A stretch of DNA of 64,000 nucleotides, taken from Paracoccaceae bacterium (GTDB taxonomy: Bacteria; Pseudomonadota; Alphaproteobacteria; Rhodobacterales; Rhodobacteraceae). Each line of letters starts with the position of its first letter. The stretch's first letter is position 1. The DNA lies in assembly GCA_020425125.1 (NCBI GenBank), contig JAGQRV010000007.1:21312-85311 (forward strand), given 5' to 3'. Positions 1 through 7,757 of the stretch are shown here, one piece after another. Position numbers and translations under genes: made by a program. A model generated the notes under the pieces. That model was not told the origin of the DNA, made no database searches, and saw nothing but the letters and a program-made list of their open reading frames with translations.

Positions 1-428
1 TCGGTGGCGCGGTACTGGTCGCCAAAGGCGTGACGGCCGACGACGATGGGCTGGGTCCAGCCGGGAACGAGGCGGGGCACGTTCTTGCAGATGATCGGCT
101 CGCGGAAGATCACGCCACCCAGGATGTTGCGGATCGTGCCGTTGGGGCTGCGCCACATCTTCTTGAGGCCGAACTCCTCGACCCGCGCCTCGTCCGGAGT
201 GATCGTGGCGCATTTGACGCCGACGCCCACTTCCTTGATCTTGTTGGCGGAATCGATGGTGATCTGGTCGTCGGTGCGGTCGCGCTCCTCGATGCCGAGG
301 TCGTAGTAGAGCAGGTCCACGTCGAGATAGGGCAGGATCAGCTTCTTCTTGATGAAGTCCCAGATGATCCGGGTCATCTCGTCGCCGTCGAGTTCGACGA
401 CGGGGTTTGCTACCTTGATCTTGGTCAC
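1..428 (-). CDS. icd: NADP-dependent isocitrate dehydrogenase, N-terminal part (cut by window edge)
   Basis: This is the first ~142 codons of isocitrate dehydrogenase, the TCA-cycle enzyme that oxidises isocitrate to 2-oxoglutarate with NADP. The minus-strand translation opens [20 protein letters not shown] and continues with [20 protein letters not shown], then [40 protein letters not shown] and [20 protein letters not shown]. These are hallmarks of the eukaryote-like, homodimeric IDH type common in alphaproteobacteria; the SPNGTIRN segment contributes to isocitrate binding in that family. The start is a GTG at 428, chosen because a clear AGGAGG ribosome site lies a few bases upstream. The rest of the gene lies beyond position 1. 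Identification is firm. An unusual set of 11-bp repeats sits about 145-185 bases upstream and may belong to its promoter region. Confidence 0.93.
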   Translation of the reverse strand, partial: MTKIKVANPVVELDGDEMTRIIWDFIKKKLILPYLDVDLLYYDLGIEERDRTDDQITIDSANKIKEVGVGVKCATITPDEARVEEFGLKKMWRSPNGTIRNILGGVIFREPIICKNVPRLVPGWTQPIVVGRHAFGDQYRAT

Positions 429-894
429 GAGGCGCCTCCTTCTGCCATGCGCGGATTCGCGGGTCGCCGCCTCTTAACCCATCGCGCCGCGGCTGCAAAG
501 CGCTGTATGCCACGGTATACGATTGGTCGCAGGGGGTCGCAATCCGGGCGCCGGAGGCCGGGCGGACCCGCATCGGAATGGCATCGGACTTTTATCGGAC
601 TTTCATCGGACCGGATCGCTCCGCCTTGACGGGTCCGCGTTACCCGTGCGGTGTTAAGGTTAACGCGAGAAGACGGGCGGGGCATTGGTTGGTGGATTGG
701 TTCGGCTGGCTCGGATCCGGGACGTTCTGGGGCGCATTGGGCGGCACGCAAGAGACGGTGCGGCTGGGCGGCTCAGGCCGGCCCACGCGGTCATCTCATC
801 TCTGGTTGAAGCTCGCGTGCCGGCAGGTTCCCTGCTCTGGATACGATGTGGCCCTTCTCAAGATGGTGGGCGTGACATGCGACGGAGGTGATCC
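429..894. other. intergenic region between icd and the STAND ATPase
   Basis: About 465 bases separate the divergent icd and NB-ARC genes. I see no convincing protein in either direction; the open frames here are arginine- and proline-rich GC artefacts. The only structure I can support is the 11-bp tandem repeat at 571-614, listed separately. Both promoters must lie in this interval, but I could not pick out convincing -35/-10 pairs. Confidence 0.6.
571..614. repeat. four direct repeats of an 11-bp unit containing ATCGGA
   Basis: Four units follow each other without a gap: CATCGGAATGG, CATCGGACTTT, TATCGGACTTT and CATCGGACCGG. The ATCGGA core starts at 572, 583, 594 and 605, exactly 11 bp apart, so all cores lie on nearly the same face of the helix. 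A 7-bp element plus 4-bp spacer is the layout of known binding sites for OmpR/PhoB-family response regulators, such as the pho box. That parallel is inference from spacing only; I do not recognise the core itself. Confidence 0.6.
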
Positions 895-3024
895 GTGACC
901 GTTCTGGGAGAAGCCGCGAGTGCGATCAAGGTCATCGAGTTCTTCCGCAGCCTCGGGGTCGGCTTCAAGGGCATGCCGGAGCGGGTCGCGCAGAAGCCGC
1001 ATTATCGCCTCGGCGACTGGCCCGAGATCGGCCGCGGCGTGGTCGGGCGGGAGGACCTGAACGGACTGATCGCGGACCAGCTTGGCAACCGCGGGGTGGT
1101 GGCGATCGTCAAGGGGACAGGCGGGATCGGCAAGACCACGCTGGCCCGGCATCATGTCGAGAAACACGGCGAGCGCTATCACGGCATCCTCTGGGTCCAG
1201 GCGGAAACCGAAACCTCGCTGGTGGAAGACCTGACCATGCTCGCGGCGGTGGTCGAGCTGCGCGGGCTGGACCTGATGGAGCCGAAGAAGCGCGCGCGGG
1301 CGCTGCTCGACGCGCTGGAGCGGCGCGGCGAGGACTGGCTGATCGTCTATGACAACGTCCCGAACGAGAAGGCCTTGACCGGATGGGGTGTGAAGGGCGC
1401 CCGTGTCCGGCTGCTGATCACGTCGCGCGACACGGCTTGGCCGCAGTCCTACCGGCCGATCTCGCCGGATGTTCTACCGACCGAAGCGCCCGGCGACCCC
1501 GGTCCGGTTCTGCTCATGGCAGAGGCAGGGCGGCGGGACGATCTGGCGGGGGCGCAGGCGCTGGCCGCGGATCTGGGCGGACTGCCGCTGGCGCTGGTGG
1601 CGGCGGGCGGGCTGATCCGGGAGCGGGGCGGGAGCTTCGGAGACTATCGCGAGAGACTGGCGGCGGTGCTGGTGCAAGAACCCTCCGGCGACTATCCGGA
1701 CGGCGTGATCGGCGCGGTGAAGCTGAGCTATGACGCGCTCGAACAGGACGCGCGGGCCGTGCTGGACATCTTCGCCTGGTACGCGCCGGAGGGGCTGGAG
1801 GCGCGGCTGCTGACGGATGTGCCGCATTGTTCTGCGCCGAATCCCAAGGAGTTCTGGGACGAGACCCCGCACGACGTCATGGAGCTATGCAAAGACCCTC
1901 CGCGCGTAGAGGCGGCGCTCGCGGTGCTCGTGCGGCGGTCACTGCTCAGCCGGCAGGGTGCCAGTTACGCGCTGCACCGGATGAGCGCGGCAGCGGTGCG
2001 GGCGCTGCAAGTTGACGCGCAGCATCGGGACCCGTCGGCGCGGGCGGCTTCAGCGGTGCTGGCGACGTCCTATCCCCACGTCTACACGAATACTTATTCC
2101 CAATGCGCCCGGCTGACGCCGCATGTGATGGCGCTTCACCGGGCCTGGCCCCTGGGCGAAGGCGACAGGGTGACCAGCGCCGCCGCGGACTACCTGTTCA
2201 ACCAGGCCTCGATCTATCTTCGCGAGATGGCGGAGCAGGACCCGGCGCTGGACCTGGCCGAGGCGGGCCTTGCCCTCAAGCGCGCGCGGCTGCTGGAGAG
2301 CGACCGAGAAATCGCGGTGGGCTGGTCGATGTTGGGTAAGGCTTACCAGGCGGCGGGACAGCTCGAGGAGGCGGTCAGGGCGCAGGCGGAAAACGTGCGG
2401 CTCTCTCGCGAATACGATCATGGCGTGGCCTATCTAGCAACGGCGCACAACAACCATGCTTCGGCGCTCCGCATGCTGGGACAAGCCCGAGGCGACCGGG
2501 CGCTGCTGGAACAGGCGCGGGATGCGGACCAGGCGGCGCTGGAACTCCGGCGGAAGGCATTCGGCGCGGGGAGCGAAGAAGTGGCGGCCTCGCTGACCAA
2601 TCTGGCATTGTTGCTTCATGCGTTGGGTGACATCGCGACGGCGCGAGACTTCTCGCTAAAGGCAATGGCAATCCAGCGCAAAGTCTTGCCTGCGGGCGAT
2701 ACGCGGCTGGGCACTTCTCTGACCAATGCCGGAGGCCTCCATGTGGTGCTCGGCGGGGCAGAGACGGCTCTGCCGCTGCTGAAAGAGGCACTGGACCTGT
2801 TCCGCACGGCCTATGGGCGCGACGATCACCCGAGCGTCAGAAGAACCGCGGGCTGGCTGGTTTCCTGCCATCTGGTGCTGGCGCGGCGGGCCCCGGTCCA
2901 TTCGGCCAAGGCGCGGCGGATCGCGGAGGAATTTGGCCTGGATTGGGACGAACGACAGAATGTGGCAGCGCAATATCCCGGCCCGGTCGTTGCGGCAGAC
3001 GGACCGCCTGGCGCGGGGTCGTGA
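895..3024 (+). CDS. NB-ARC-type STAND ATPase with C-terminal tetratricopeptide repeats
   Basis: A 709-residue signal-transduction ATPase. After a short N-terminal stretch of ~45 residues comes the nucleotide-binding core: P-loop GTGGIGKTT (residues 74-82), Walker B LIVYDN (149-154), an LLITSRD sensor-like motif (173-179) and the GLPLAL motif (229-234), the order seen in NB-ARC proteins. A winged-helix-like segment (~275-390) follows, then helical repeats from ~425 to ~690. Repeats such as EVAASLTNLALLLHALGD resemble kinesin-light-chain-type TPRs. The GTG start has GGAGGTG six bases upstream. Family knowledge: such proteins hold an ADP-bound off state and oligomerise when the repeat domain meets a ligand; many act in antiphage defence or regulation. 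No separate effector domain is visible at the N-terminus, so the output is unknown. The next gene is a short-chain dehydrogenase 57 bases on, not clearly linked. Confidence 0.85.
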   Translation: MTVLGEAASAIKVIEFFRSLGVGFKGMPERVAQKPHYRLGDWPEIGRGVVGREDLNGLIADQLGNRGVVAIVKGTGGIGKTTLARHHVEKHGERYHGILWVQAETETSLVEDLTMLAAVVELRGLDLMEPKKRARALLDALERRGEDWLIVYDNVPNEKALTGWGVKGARVRLLITSRDTAWPQSYRPISPDVLPTEAPGDPGPVLLMAEAGRRDDLAGAQALAADLGGLPLALVAAGGLIRERGGSFGDYRERLAAVLVQEPSGDYPDGVIGAVKLSYDALEQDARAVLDIFAWYAPEGLEARLLTDVPHCSAPNPKEFWDETPHDVMELCKDPPRVEAALAVLVRRSLLSRQGASYALHRMSAAAVRALQVDAQHRDPSARAASAVLATSYPHVYTNTYSQCARLTPHVMALHRAWPLGEGDRVTSAAADYLFNQASIYLREMAEQDPALDLAEAGLALKRARLLESDREIAVGWSMLGKAYQAAGQLEEAVRAQAENVRLSREYDHGVAYLATAHNNHASALRMLGQARGDRALLEQARDADQAALELRRKAFGAGSEEVAASLTNLALLLHALGDIATARDFSLKAMAIQRKVLPAGDTRLGTSLTNAGGLHVVLGGAETALPLLKEALDLFRTAYGRDDHPSVRRTAGWLVSCHLVLARRAPVHSAKARRIAEEFGLDWDERQNVAAQYPGPVVAADGPPGAGS

Positions 3025-3081
3025 CTTGCCCCGGCGGGCTGCGGTCACATGTGGTGGGACACGGGCTTTCAGGAGGGGAAG

Positions 3082-3756
3082 ATGACCAGGACCCTATTCA
3101 TTACCGGCGCGTCCTCGGGGATCGGGGCGGCGACGGCGCGGGCGGCGGTGGCGGCGGGGTGGAATGTCGGGCTCTTCGCGCGCTCGGCCGAGGTGCTCGA
3201 GGCGCTGGCCGGCGAGCTGGGCGAAAACCGGGCGCTGGCGCTTCCGGGCGATGCGACCGACCTGGGCGCGCAGGAGGCGGCGGTGGTCGAGCTGGTGGCA
3301 CGGTTCGGCGGGCTCAATGCCGCCTTTGCCAATGCGGGCCGCGGCGTCGACAGGCCGGGGACCGAGAATGGCGACCCGGCGGAATGGCGCGCGGTGGTGG
3401 ACCTGAACATCATGGGGCTGCTCTTCACCACGCGCGCGGTCCTGCCGGAACTGCGCAAGACGAGGGGGCATCTGGTGATGACCGGCTCGGCGGCGGGGCG
3501 GACCCATATCCGCGGCTCGATCTACGGCGCCACCAAGTGGTTCGTGCACGGCTATGCCGGCAACATGGCCGAGGAGATGCGCGACTGGGGCGGGCGGCTG
3601 ACGCTGATCGCGCCGGGGATGGTGGACACGCCGTTCTTCGCCGAGCCGAAGCCGGGCAAGATCCGGCCCGAGGACGTCGCCGACGCGGTGGTCTTCGCGC
3701 TGAATGCGCGGCCGAGCGCGGCGATGCGCGAGATCGCCATCATGCCGACCGACTGA
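3082..3756 (+). CDS. short-chain dehydrogenase/reductase (SDR)
   Basis: A 224-residue classical SDR predicted to be a cytoplasmic NAD(P)-dependent oxidoreductase of unknown substrate. The N-terminal Rossmann motif is TGASSGIG near residue 8. NAG appears in FANAGRG, and the catalytic Ser-Tyr-Lys set is present as GSAAG followed by YGATKW. The ATG at 3082 is chosen over the in-frame codon at 3049 because AGGAGGGG (3071-3078) lies just upstream of it and the SDR fold begins there. The C-terminus resembles the YdfG/serine-3-dehydrogenase group (PGMVDTPFF, then RPEDVADAVVFAL). Family membership is firm; the substrate cannot be read from sequence. Confidence 0.88.
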   Translation: MTRTLFITGASSGIGAATARAAVAAGWNVGLFARSAEVLEALAGELGENRALALPGDATDLGAQEAAVVELVARFGGLNAAFANAGRGVDRPGTENGDPAEWRAVVDLNIMGLLFTTRAVLPELRKTRGHLVMTGSAAGRTHIRGSIYGATKWFVHGYAGNMAEEMRDWGGRLTLIAPGMVDTPFFAEPKPGKIRPEDVADAVVFALNARPSAAMREIAIMPTD

Positions 3757-3800
3757 GGGTGGCCGAGGGGCGGGGGCGCGGCAGGGCCGGGCGCGGCGGT

Positions 3801-4325
3801 CTAGAAGCGGTAGTTGAGCCGCGCGCCGAGCGAACGGACCTCGAGCCCGCTGCCGGGCAGCGCGAAATGGTTCCAGTCCTCGGTCAGGGCCTCGGCGCCG
3901 AGCGAGACCTTGTCGTTCACCTGGACGTCGAAGCCGGCGCCGGGCCGCCAGCCGCGCATCTCGGAAGCGGTCGCGTCGGTCCGGTCGAGAGCGCGGACCG
4001 CGGAGGCGTAGATCGTGGTGCGGCCGAGCTCGTAGCCGAGCTGTGCGGCGAGGGAGGGAGGCGCCTCGGGGCCGACCGAGATGGCGGGCCCTGCCGAGCC
4101 TCTCAGGCCGGACCGCCGTGCATCGACAGCGGGATCGGCCTGCGGGGAGGGCCAGGCGGTGAGGTCCGGGGCGGTTCCGGCCAGGCTTCCGGGTGCAGCC
4201 GGAGAGAGCAGGGCGTCGGCTTCGTCGGCGGGCAGCACCAGCGGCCCGGCACGACCCGTGCCGGCGACGGAGGCGACCGCGGCGGCGGTGCAGATCAGCA
4301 ATGCGGTCATGCGCATGGCATCCAT
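3801..4325 (-). CDS. small outer-membrane beta-barrel-like protein
   Basis: About 174 residues with an N-terminal hydrophobic leader (MTALLICTAAAVASVAG) that looks like a secretion signal. A proline/alanine-rich linker follows, then a C-terminal half with alternating polar and hydrophobic residues, ending LGARLNYRF. A terminal phenylalanine on a beta-strand is the usual outer-membrane insertion signal. The C-terminal half (LGYELGRTTIYASAVRALD, then DVQVNDKVSLGAEALTEDW) resembles one side of an OmpA-like eight-stranded barrel but is short. The start is uncertain: ATG at 4325 or 4316 would both give a plausible signal peptide, and no strong ribosome site decides. The gene is convergent with the SDR gene. 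Function unknown; a surface-exposed structural role is the most I would infer. Confidence 0.6.
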   Translation of the reverse strand: MDAMRMTALLICTAAAVASVAGTGRAGPLVLPADEADALLSPAAPGSLAGTAPDLTAWPSPQADPAVDARRSGLRGSAGPAISVGPEAPPSLAAQLGYELGRTTIYASAVRALDRTDATASEMRGWRPGAGFDVQVNDKVSLGAEALTEDWNHFALPGSGLEVRSLGARLNYRF

Positions 4326-4538
4326 GGGACAGGATCCGGATTCATCTGCGGGAACGGGAGTCCGCACGACTCAGGCCTGACCGAACTCCCCCGTGGACTT
4401 TCTTGATGGCCGATGCGGAGGCCTGAGGGGAAGACCCCGGCGGCGCGAAACCACGAATTTGTGTCGAATTGACAACGAAATACCGGCGGATTTCGGCGGA
4501 AACCGGCCGACCCGGCGGGGTGGGGTTGCCATCACGCC

Positions 4539-4952
4539 TCAGTAGCCGGGCCAGAGTCCGGGCGTGGCAAGTTCCAGGCAATGCCCGTCGGGATCGCGGA
4601 AATAGACCGAGGTGCCGCCCCGCGGCCAGGTGACGGTGCTTTCGATGGCGATGCCGCGGAGGGCCAGGGTTTCGCGCCAGGCCGGAAGGTCATCGGCCGC
4701 GATCGCGAAGGCGATGTGCAGGGGGCCGGAGCCGTCATGCGGCGGAATGCTGCCACCCGGCGTCGGAACCGGCGCGCGGGTGGCGCCGCGCACGAAGATC
4801 AGCAGGACGCCGCGGCCGGCCACGTCGAAGGCGCGCATCCGGGCGTCGGAAAAAAGCGGCGCGAGGCCCATCACCTCCTCGTAGAACCGGGCGGCCCGGT
4901 CGAGGTCGTCGGTGTAGAGCACGGTTTCGAGGATCGCGGTCGGCCGGGGCAT
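4539..4952 (-). CDS. VOC-superfamily protein (glyoxalase/bleomycin-resistance fold)
   Basis: A 137-residue single-chain VOC protein with the typical pattern of two beta-alpha-beta-beta-beta modules. The first module begins ILETVLYTDDLDRAARFYEE (paired with GLAPLF) and the second contains GPLHIAFAI and ends SVYFRDPDGHCLELATP. The DPDGHxLEL strand carries the conserved glutamate that binds metal in this superfamily, and the histidine in LHIAFAI is another likely ligand. Members include glyoxalase I, fosfomycin or bleomycin resistance proteins and dioxygenases, and sequence alone does not separate these here. It is transcribed on its own: the neighbours are an outer-membrane gene ending in its own terminator upstream and a small secreted protein downstream. 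Confidence 0.85.
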   Translation of the reverse strand: MPRPTAILETVLYTDDLDRAARFYEEVMGLAPLFSDARMRAFDVAGRGVLLIFVRGATRAPVPTPGGSIPPHDGSGPLHIAFAIAADDLPAWRETLALRGIAIESTVTWPRGGTSVYFRDPDGHCLELATPGLWPGY

Positions 4953-4994
4953 GACCCGAAGCTAGGGCCGCAGGCGCCGAAGCGTCAACCGCAC

Positions 4995-5024
4995 GAAAAA
5001 AGGGGTGCCGCGAAGGCACCCCTT
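4995..5024 (-). terminator. rho-independent terminator of the outer-membrane protein gene
   Basis: Read on the minus strand, a 10-bp perfect stem AAGGGGTGCC / GGCACCCCTT with a 5-base loop is followed by a run of T (the A-run at 4996-5000 on the plus strand). It starts ~26 bases past the stop of the gene at 5050-5634, where an intrinsic terminator is expected. Confidence 0.88.
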
Positions 5025-5049
5025 GGTCTCGTCCGAGTCCGATTTCGGA

Positions 5050-5634
5050 TCAGAACTTGTAGCCGACGCGAACGGTCGCAACGGTTTCGGCGATGTCCTT
5101 GCCGCTGTTGTCGAACTCGTCCCAGTCCATGTAGTCGACTTCGCCGCCGACGAACACGTTGTCGGTGACCATGTAGTCGACGCCGAGGCCAACCAGCCAG
5201 CCCCAGTCGGTGTAGCCTTTGCCGCGGATGTCCATGTCGCCATAGGCGCCACCTGCGACAGCGTAGACCAGCGCGTTGCCGGTGGCATAGCCGCCACGCA
5301 GCTTCAGCAGGCCGAGGCCGTTGATGTCGTCGCCGGCCCAGTCATATTCGGCTTCTGCACCGTAGACCCACGCACCGGTCTGGCCCTGGAAGCCGGCGTT
5401 CAGGCCGCCGAGCCAGGTGTTGCCGTCGAAGGATTGACCTTGCGAGCCCCAGCCGTAGCCGGCCTGGGCACCCACGTAGCCGCCGGCCCAGAGCGGGGCG
5501 ACTTCGACGATAACCGGCGCGATGACCGGGGTCGGTGCGGGCTCGGCCAAGCTGCCAGCGGCGACCGGCAGGGCGGCCACGGCGGGCAGGGCGGCGAGGG
5601 CGAGAGCGGCGATGTTTGCGCGAACAGTCATCAT
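5050..5634 (-). CDS. outer-membrane beta-barrel protein (OmpA-like/Omp25-type)
   Basis: A 194-residue secreted barrel protein. It opens with a signal peptide (hydrophobic core IAALALAALPAVAALPVAA, cleavage likely near AAG-S). The mature part has regular amphipathic strands rich in Gly, Tyr and Trp (GGYVGAQAGYGWGSQG, WVYGAEAEYDWAGDDI, NVFVGGEVDYMDWDEF) and ends VRVGYKF, with the C-terminal phenylalanine needed for BAM-dependent insertion. This matches the small eight-stranded surface proteins abundant in alphaproteobacteria (Omp25/Omp31-like family). AAGGAGA sits upstream of the ATG-ATG start, and an intrinsic terminator follows, so it is probably a strongly expressed monocistronic gene. Role: outer-membrane structure; no enzymatic motif is visible. 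Confidence 0.85.
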   Translation of the reverse strand: MMTVRANIAALALAALPAVAALPVAAGSLAEPAPTPVIAPVIVEVAPLWAGGYVGAQAGYGWGSQGQSFDGNTWLGGLNAGFQGQTGAWVYGAEAEYDWAGDDINGLGLLKLRGGYATGNALVYAVAGGAYGDMDIRGKGYTDWGWLVGLGVDYMVTDNVFVGGEVDYMDWDEFDNSGKDIAETVATVRVGYKF

Positions 5635-5882
5635 ATTCTCCTTTATGGATGGGCGGGGAACCTTGGCACCCCATCCCGCGGTGTCTTGCCTGCGGGTAAT
5701 TGTACGATTGGCTGGAACTTTCGAGAGGGGGCGGCGACGAAATGGCCCTTGTATGACATTCCCGCCACAGATACGGGGGCATTCGGCGGGGAATGGCCGA
5801 GATTGGCGGGGTGTTCACGGGTCGTTTACCAAGCCTGCCGATCGATCCGCCCGCAAAATGGCAGATGATGACCTCCGGTTGA

Positions 5883-6461
5883 TCACTCAGCCGTGAAGTA
5901 CGGAGCGATTCGGCGCCGCACATAGGCCCAGAGCGCCGGGGCGCCACGATGCGCGGCCGGGGCGACACGGGTATCGATGTTGTCGAGCGTGACTCCGTAG
6001 TCGCGCCAGCTCCCGCCTCCGGCAGCGGCGTTCAGGAGCGGCGGCTGGACCCGGTCCAGAGCGCGGGCAAAGCGGGCGTCTTCGCTGTCGCCGGCCTCGA
6101 ATTCGTCCCAGAGGCCGCGCAATTCCGTTGCGAGGTCGGGTGGCAGCAGGCTGAAGATCCGGTCCGCCGCGGCCTGCTCGGCCGCCGCCTGCGCCACGGG
6201 ATCGTGATCGCCGTGGATCGGCGTGTCGCCGGCGTCGATCTCGACAATGTCATGGATTAGGAGCATCCGGATCACCCGGTCGATATCGACGCCTTGCCGC
6301 GCCTGATCGGCCAGCACCAGTGCGAAGAGGGCCACGTGCCAGGAATGCTCGCCCGAGGTTTCGCGGCGCGACCCGTCGGCGATCGGCTGCGCGCGCTCAA
6401 CCGACTTCAGGCGGTCGATTTCCAGCAGGAAGGCCGTCTGGCGGTCGAGCCGGTCGGTCAC
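5883..6461 (-). CDS. HD-domain hydrolase (YfbR/HDDC2-like nucleotidase)
   Basis: A 192-residue HD-superfamily phosphohydrolase. Metal-binding residues are visible in order: H in SGEHSWHVA, the HD pair in MLLIHDIVEIDAGD, and a later D in ALDRVQPPLLN. This arrangement, with the EID/DTP segment after HD, is typical of the HDDC2/YfbR group of 5'-deoxynucleotidases, so dephosphorylation of (deoxy)nucleoside monophosphates is a reasonable inference. The start is GTG at 6461 with TAGGA just upstream. The gene begins four bases after the stop of the alpha/beta hydrolase at 6466, so the two are almost certainly co-transcribed. Confidence 0.85.
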   Translation of the reverse strand: MTDRLDRQTAFLLEIDRLKSVERAQPIADGSRRETSGEHSWHVALFALVLADQARQGVDIDRVIRMLLIHDIVEIDAGDTPIHGDHDPVAQAAAEQAAADRIFSLLPPDLATELRGLWDEFEAGDSEDARFARALDRVQPPLLNAAAGGGSWRDYGVTLDNIDTRVAPAAHRGAPALWAYVRRRIAPYFTAE

Positions 6462-6465
6462 GGTC

Positions 6466-7119
6466 CTACCGGGTGGTCTCGGTCAGGCGCTGGCGGACAT
6501 AGCCGGTGACCGAGTCGATCAGCGGGTCCATGTACGGATCCTCGAAGAAATGCCCGGCGCCCTCGACCTGCTGGTGGGTGATCGTGATGCCCTTCTGCTC
6601 GTGCAACTTCGAGACGAGCGTGCGGGTATCGGCCGGCGGCGCGACGCGGTCGGCGCTGCCGTTGATGATCAGGCCCGAGGACGGGCAGGGCGCAAGGAAC
6701 GAGAAGTCGTACATGTTCGCGGGTGGCGAGACCGAGATGAATCCGGTGATCTCGGGCCGGCGCATCAGGAGCTGCATGCCGATCCACGCCCCGAACGAGA
6801 ATCCCGCAACCCAGCAATGCTTGGCGTTCTGGTTCATCGACTGGAGATAGTCGAGCGCCGAGGCGGCGTCGCTGAGCTCGCCGATGCCCTGGTCGTATTC
6901 GCCCTGGGACCGGCCCACGCCGCGGAAATTGAACCGCAGGACGGTGAAACCCATGTTGTGGAACGCGTAGTGCAGGTTGTAGACGACGCGGTTGTTCATC
7001 GTGCCGCCGAACTGCGGGTGCGGGTGCAGCACGATGGCGATCGGCGCATCCTTGGTCTTCTGGGGGTGGTAGCGGCCTTCGAGCCGGCCTTCGGGGCCGG
7101 GAAAGATTACCTCTGGCAT
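6466..7119 (-). CDS. alpha/beta hydrolase
   Basis: A 217-residue serine hydrolase of the YfhR/dienelactone-hydrolase-like type. The fold starts PEVIFPGPEGRLEGRYHP, then the oxyanion strand IAIVLHPHPQFGGTMNN. The nucleophile elbow is GFSFGAW (G-x-S-x-G), the acid lies in GSADRVAPP, and the catalytic His in GAGHFFEDP. The start MPEVIFPG at 7119 is preferred to an upstream in-frame ATG because the family begins there and AGGAGA lies upstream. Closely related proteobacterial proteins are annotated only as alpha/beta hydrolases; the substrate is unknown. It is first in a two-gene unit with the HD hydrolase and divergent from iscR. Confidence 0.87.
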   Translation of the reverse strand: MPEVIFPGPEGRLEGRYHPQKTKDAPIAIVLHPHPQFGGTMNNRVVYNLHYAFHNMGFTVLRFNFRGVGRSQGEYDQGIGELSDAASALDYLQSMNQNAKHCWVAGFSFGAWIGMQLLMRRPEITGFISVSPPANMYDFSFLAPCPSSGLIINGSADRVAPPADTRTLVSKLHEQKGITITHQQVEGAGHFFEDPYMDPLIDSVTGYVRQRLTETTR

Positions 7120-7160
7120 CGCGGGACGGGCTCTCCTGCCTGTGGTGCCCCGTCTAGAGG

Positions 7161-7189
7161 TTGACGGTCTTGCGGCCACATTTTAGATC
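7161..7189 (+). promoter_or_regulatory. candidate sigma-70 promoter of the iscR-suf operon
   Basis: TTGACG at 7161-7166 is followed after 17 bases by TAGATC at 7184-7189, within a locally AT-rich patch (TTTTAGATCAATTCCAATT, 7181-7199) that stands out from its GC-rich surroundings. The patch is a reasonable place for an iron-responsive IscR site (the 'Iron-Rhodo box' described for Rhodobacterales). I cannot confirm the operator from memory of its consensus. Confidence 0.4.
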
Positions 7190-7298
7190 AATTCCAATTC
7201 GGTCGGCGGTTTCCGGGCATCGGGATTTGCAGGTAACCACGCTGCCGCGATTGGTCAATGGACAACGCTCGGCGAACCGGGCCCGGCAGGATTGGCAA

Positions 7299-7757
7299 AT
7301 GAAGCTCAGCACCAAGGGACGGTATGCGATGGTGGCGCTGGCCGATCTGGCGCTGCAAGGCCATGACGGGCTGGTCACGCTGGGCGAGGTCGCCAAGCGG
7401 CAGCATATTTCTCTGGCCTATCTGGAGCAGCTTTTCGTCAAGCTGCGCCGCGCCGGGCTGGTGGAATCGGTTCGCGGGCCGGGCGGCGGCTACAAGCTGG
7501 CGCGGCCGGCAAGCGAGATCCGGGTGTCCGAAATTCTGGGCGCGGTCGACGAGACCGTAAGCGCGCTGCATACCGGCCAGGCGGCGACCGGGGCGCATTC
7601 GGGGTCGAAGGCGCAGAGCCTGACCAACCGGCTCTGGGAAGGGTTCAGCGCCCATGTCTACGTGTTCCTGCACCAGACCCGGCTGTCCGACATCGTCAGC
7701 AACGACCTTGCGCCATGCCCGGCAGTGCCGGCGCTCCTGAGCATCGTGGACGAATGA
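7299..7757 (+). CDS. iscR: Rrf2-family regulator IscR (single-cysteine, Rhodobacteraceae type)
   Basis: A 152-residue winged-helix repressor that adjusts Fe-S cluster assembly to iron and cluster supply. The start MKLSTKGRYAMVALADLALQ at 7299 matches the Rrf2 family; the recognition region is ISLAYLEQLFVKLRRAGLV, followed by the wing VRGPGGGYKLARPA. The three clustered cysteines that bind [2Fe-2S] in E. coli IscR are absent. The segment that should hold them reads TVSALHTGQAATGAHSGSKA, and the only cysteine is Cys140 near the C-terminus (APCPAVP). This matches IscR of Rhodobacter sphaeroides, reported as an atypical cluster-binding form. It is the first gene of the suf operon, and its stop overlaps the next start (ATGA), so it probably represses its own operon. 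Confidence 0.92.
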   Translation: MKLSTKGRYAMVALADLALQGHDGLVTLGEVAKRQHISLAYLEQLFVKLRRAGLVESVRGPGGGYKLARPASEIRVSEILGAVDETVSALHTGQAATGAHSGSKAQSLTNRLWEGFSAHVYVFLHQTRLSDIVSNDLAPCPAVPALLSIVDE

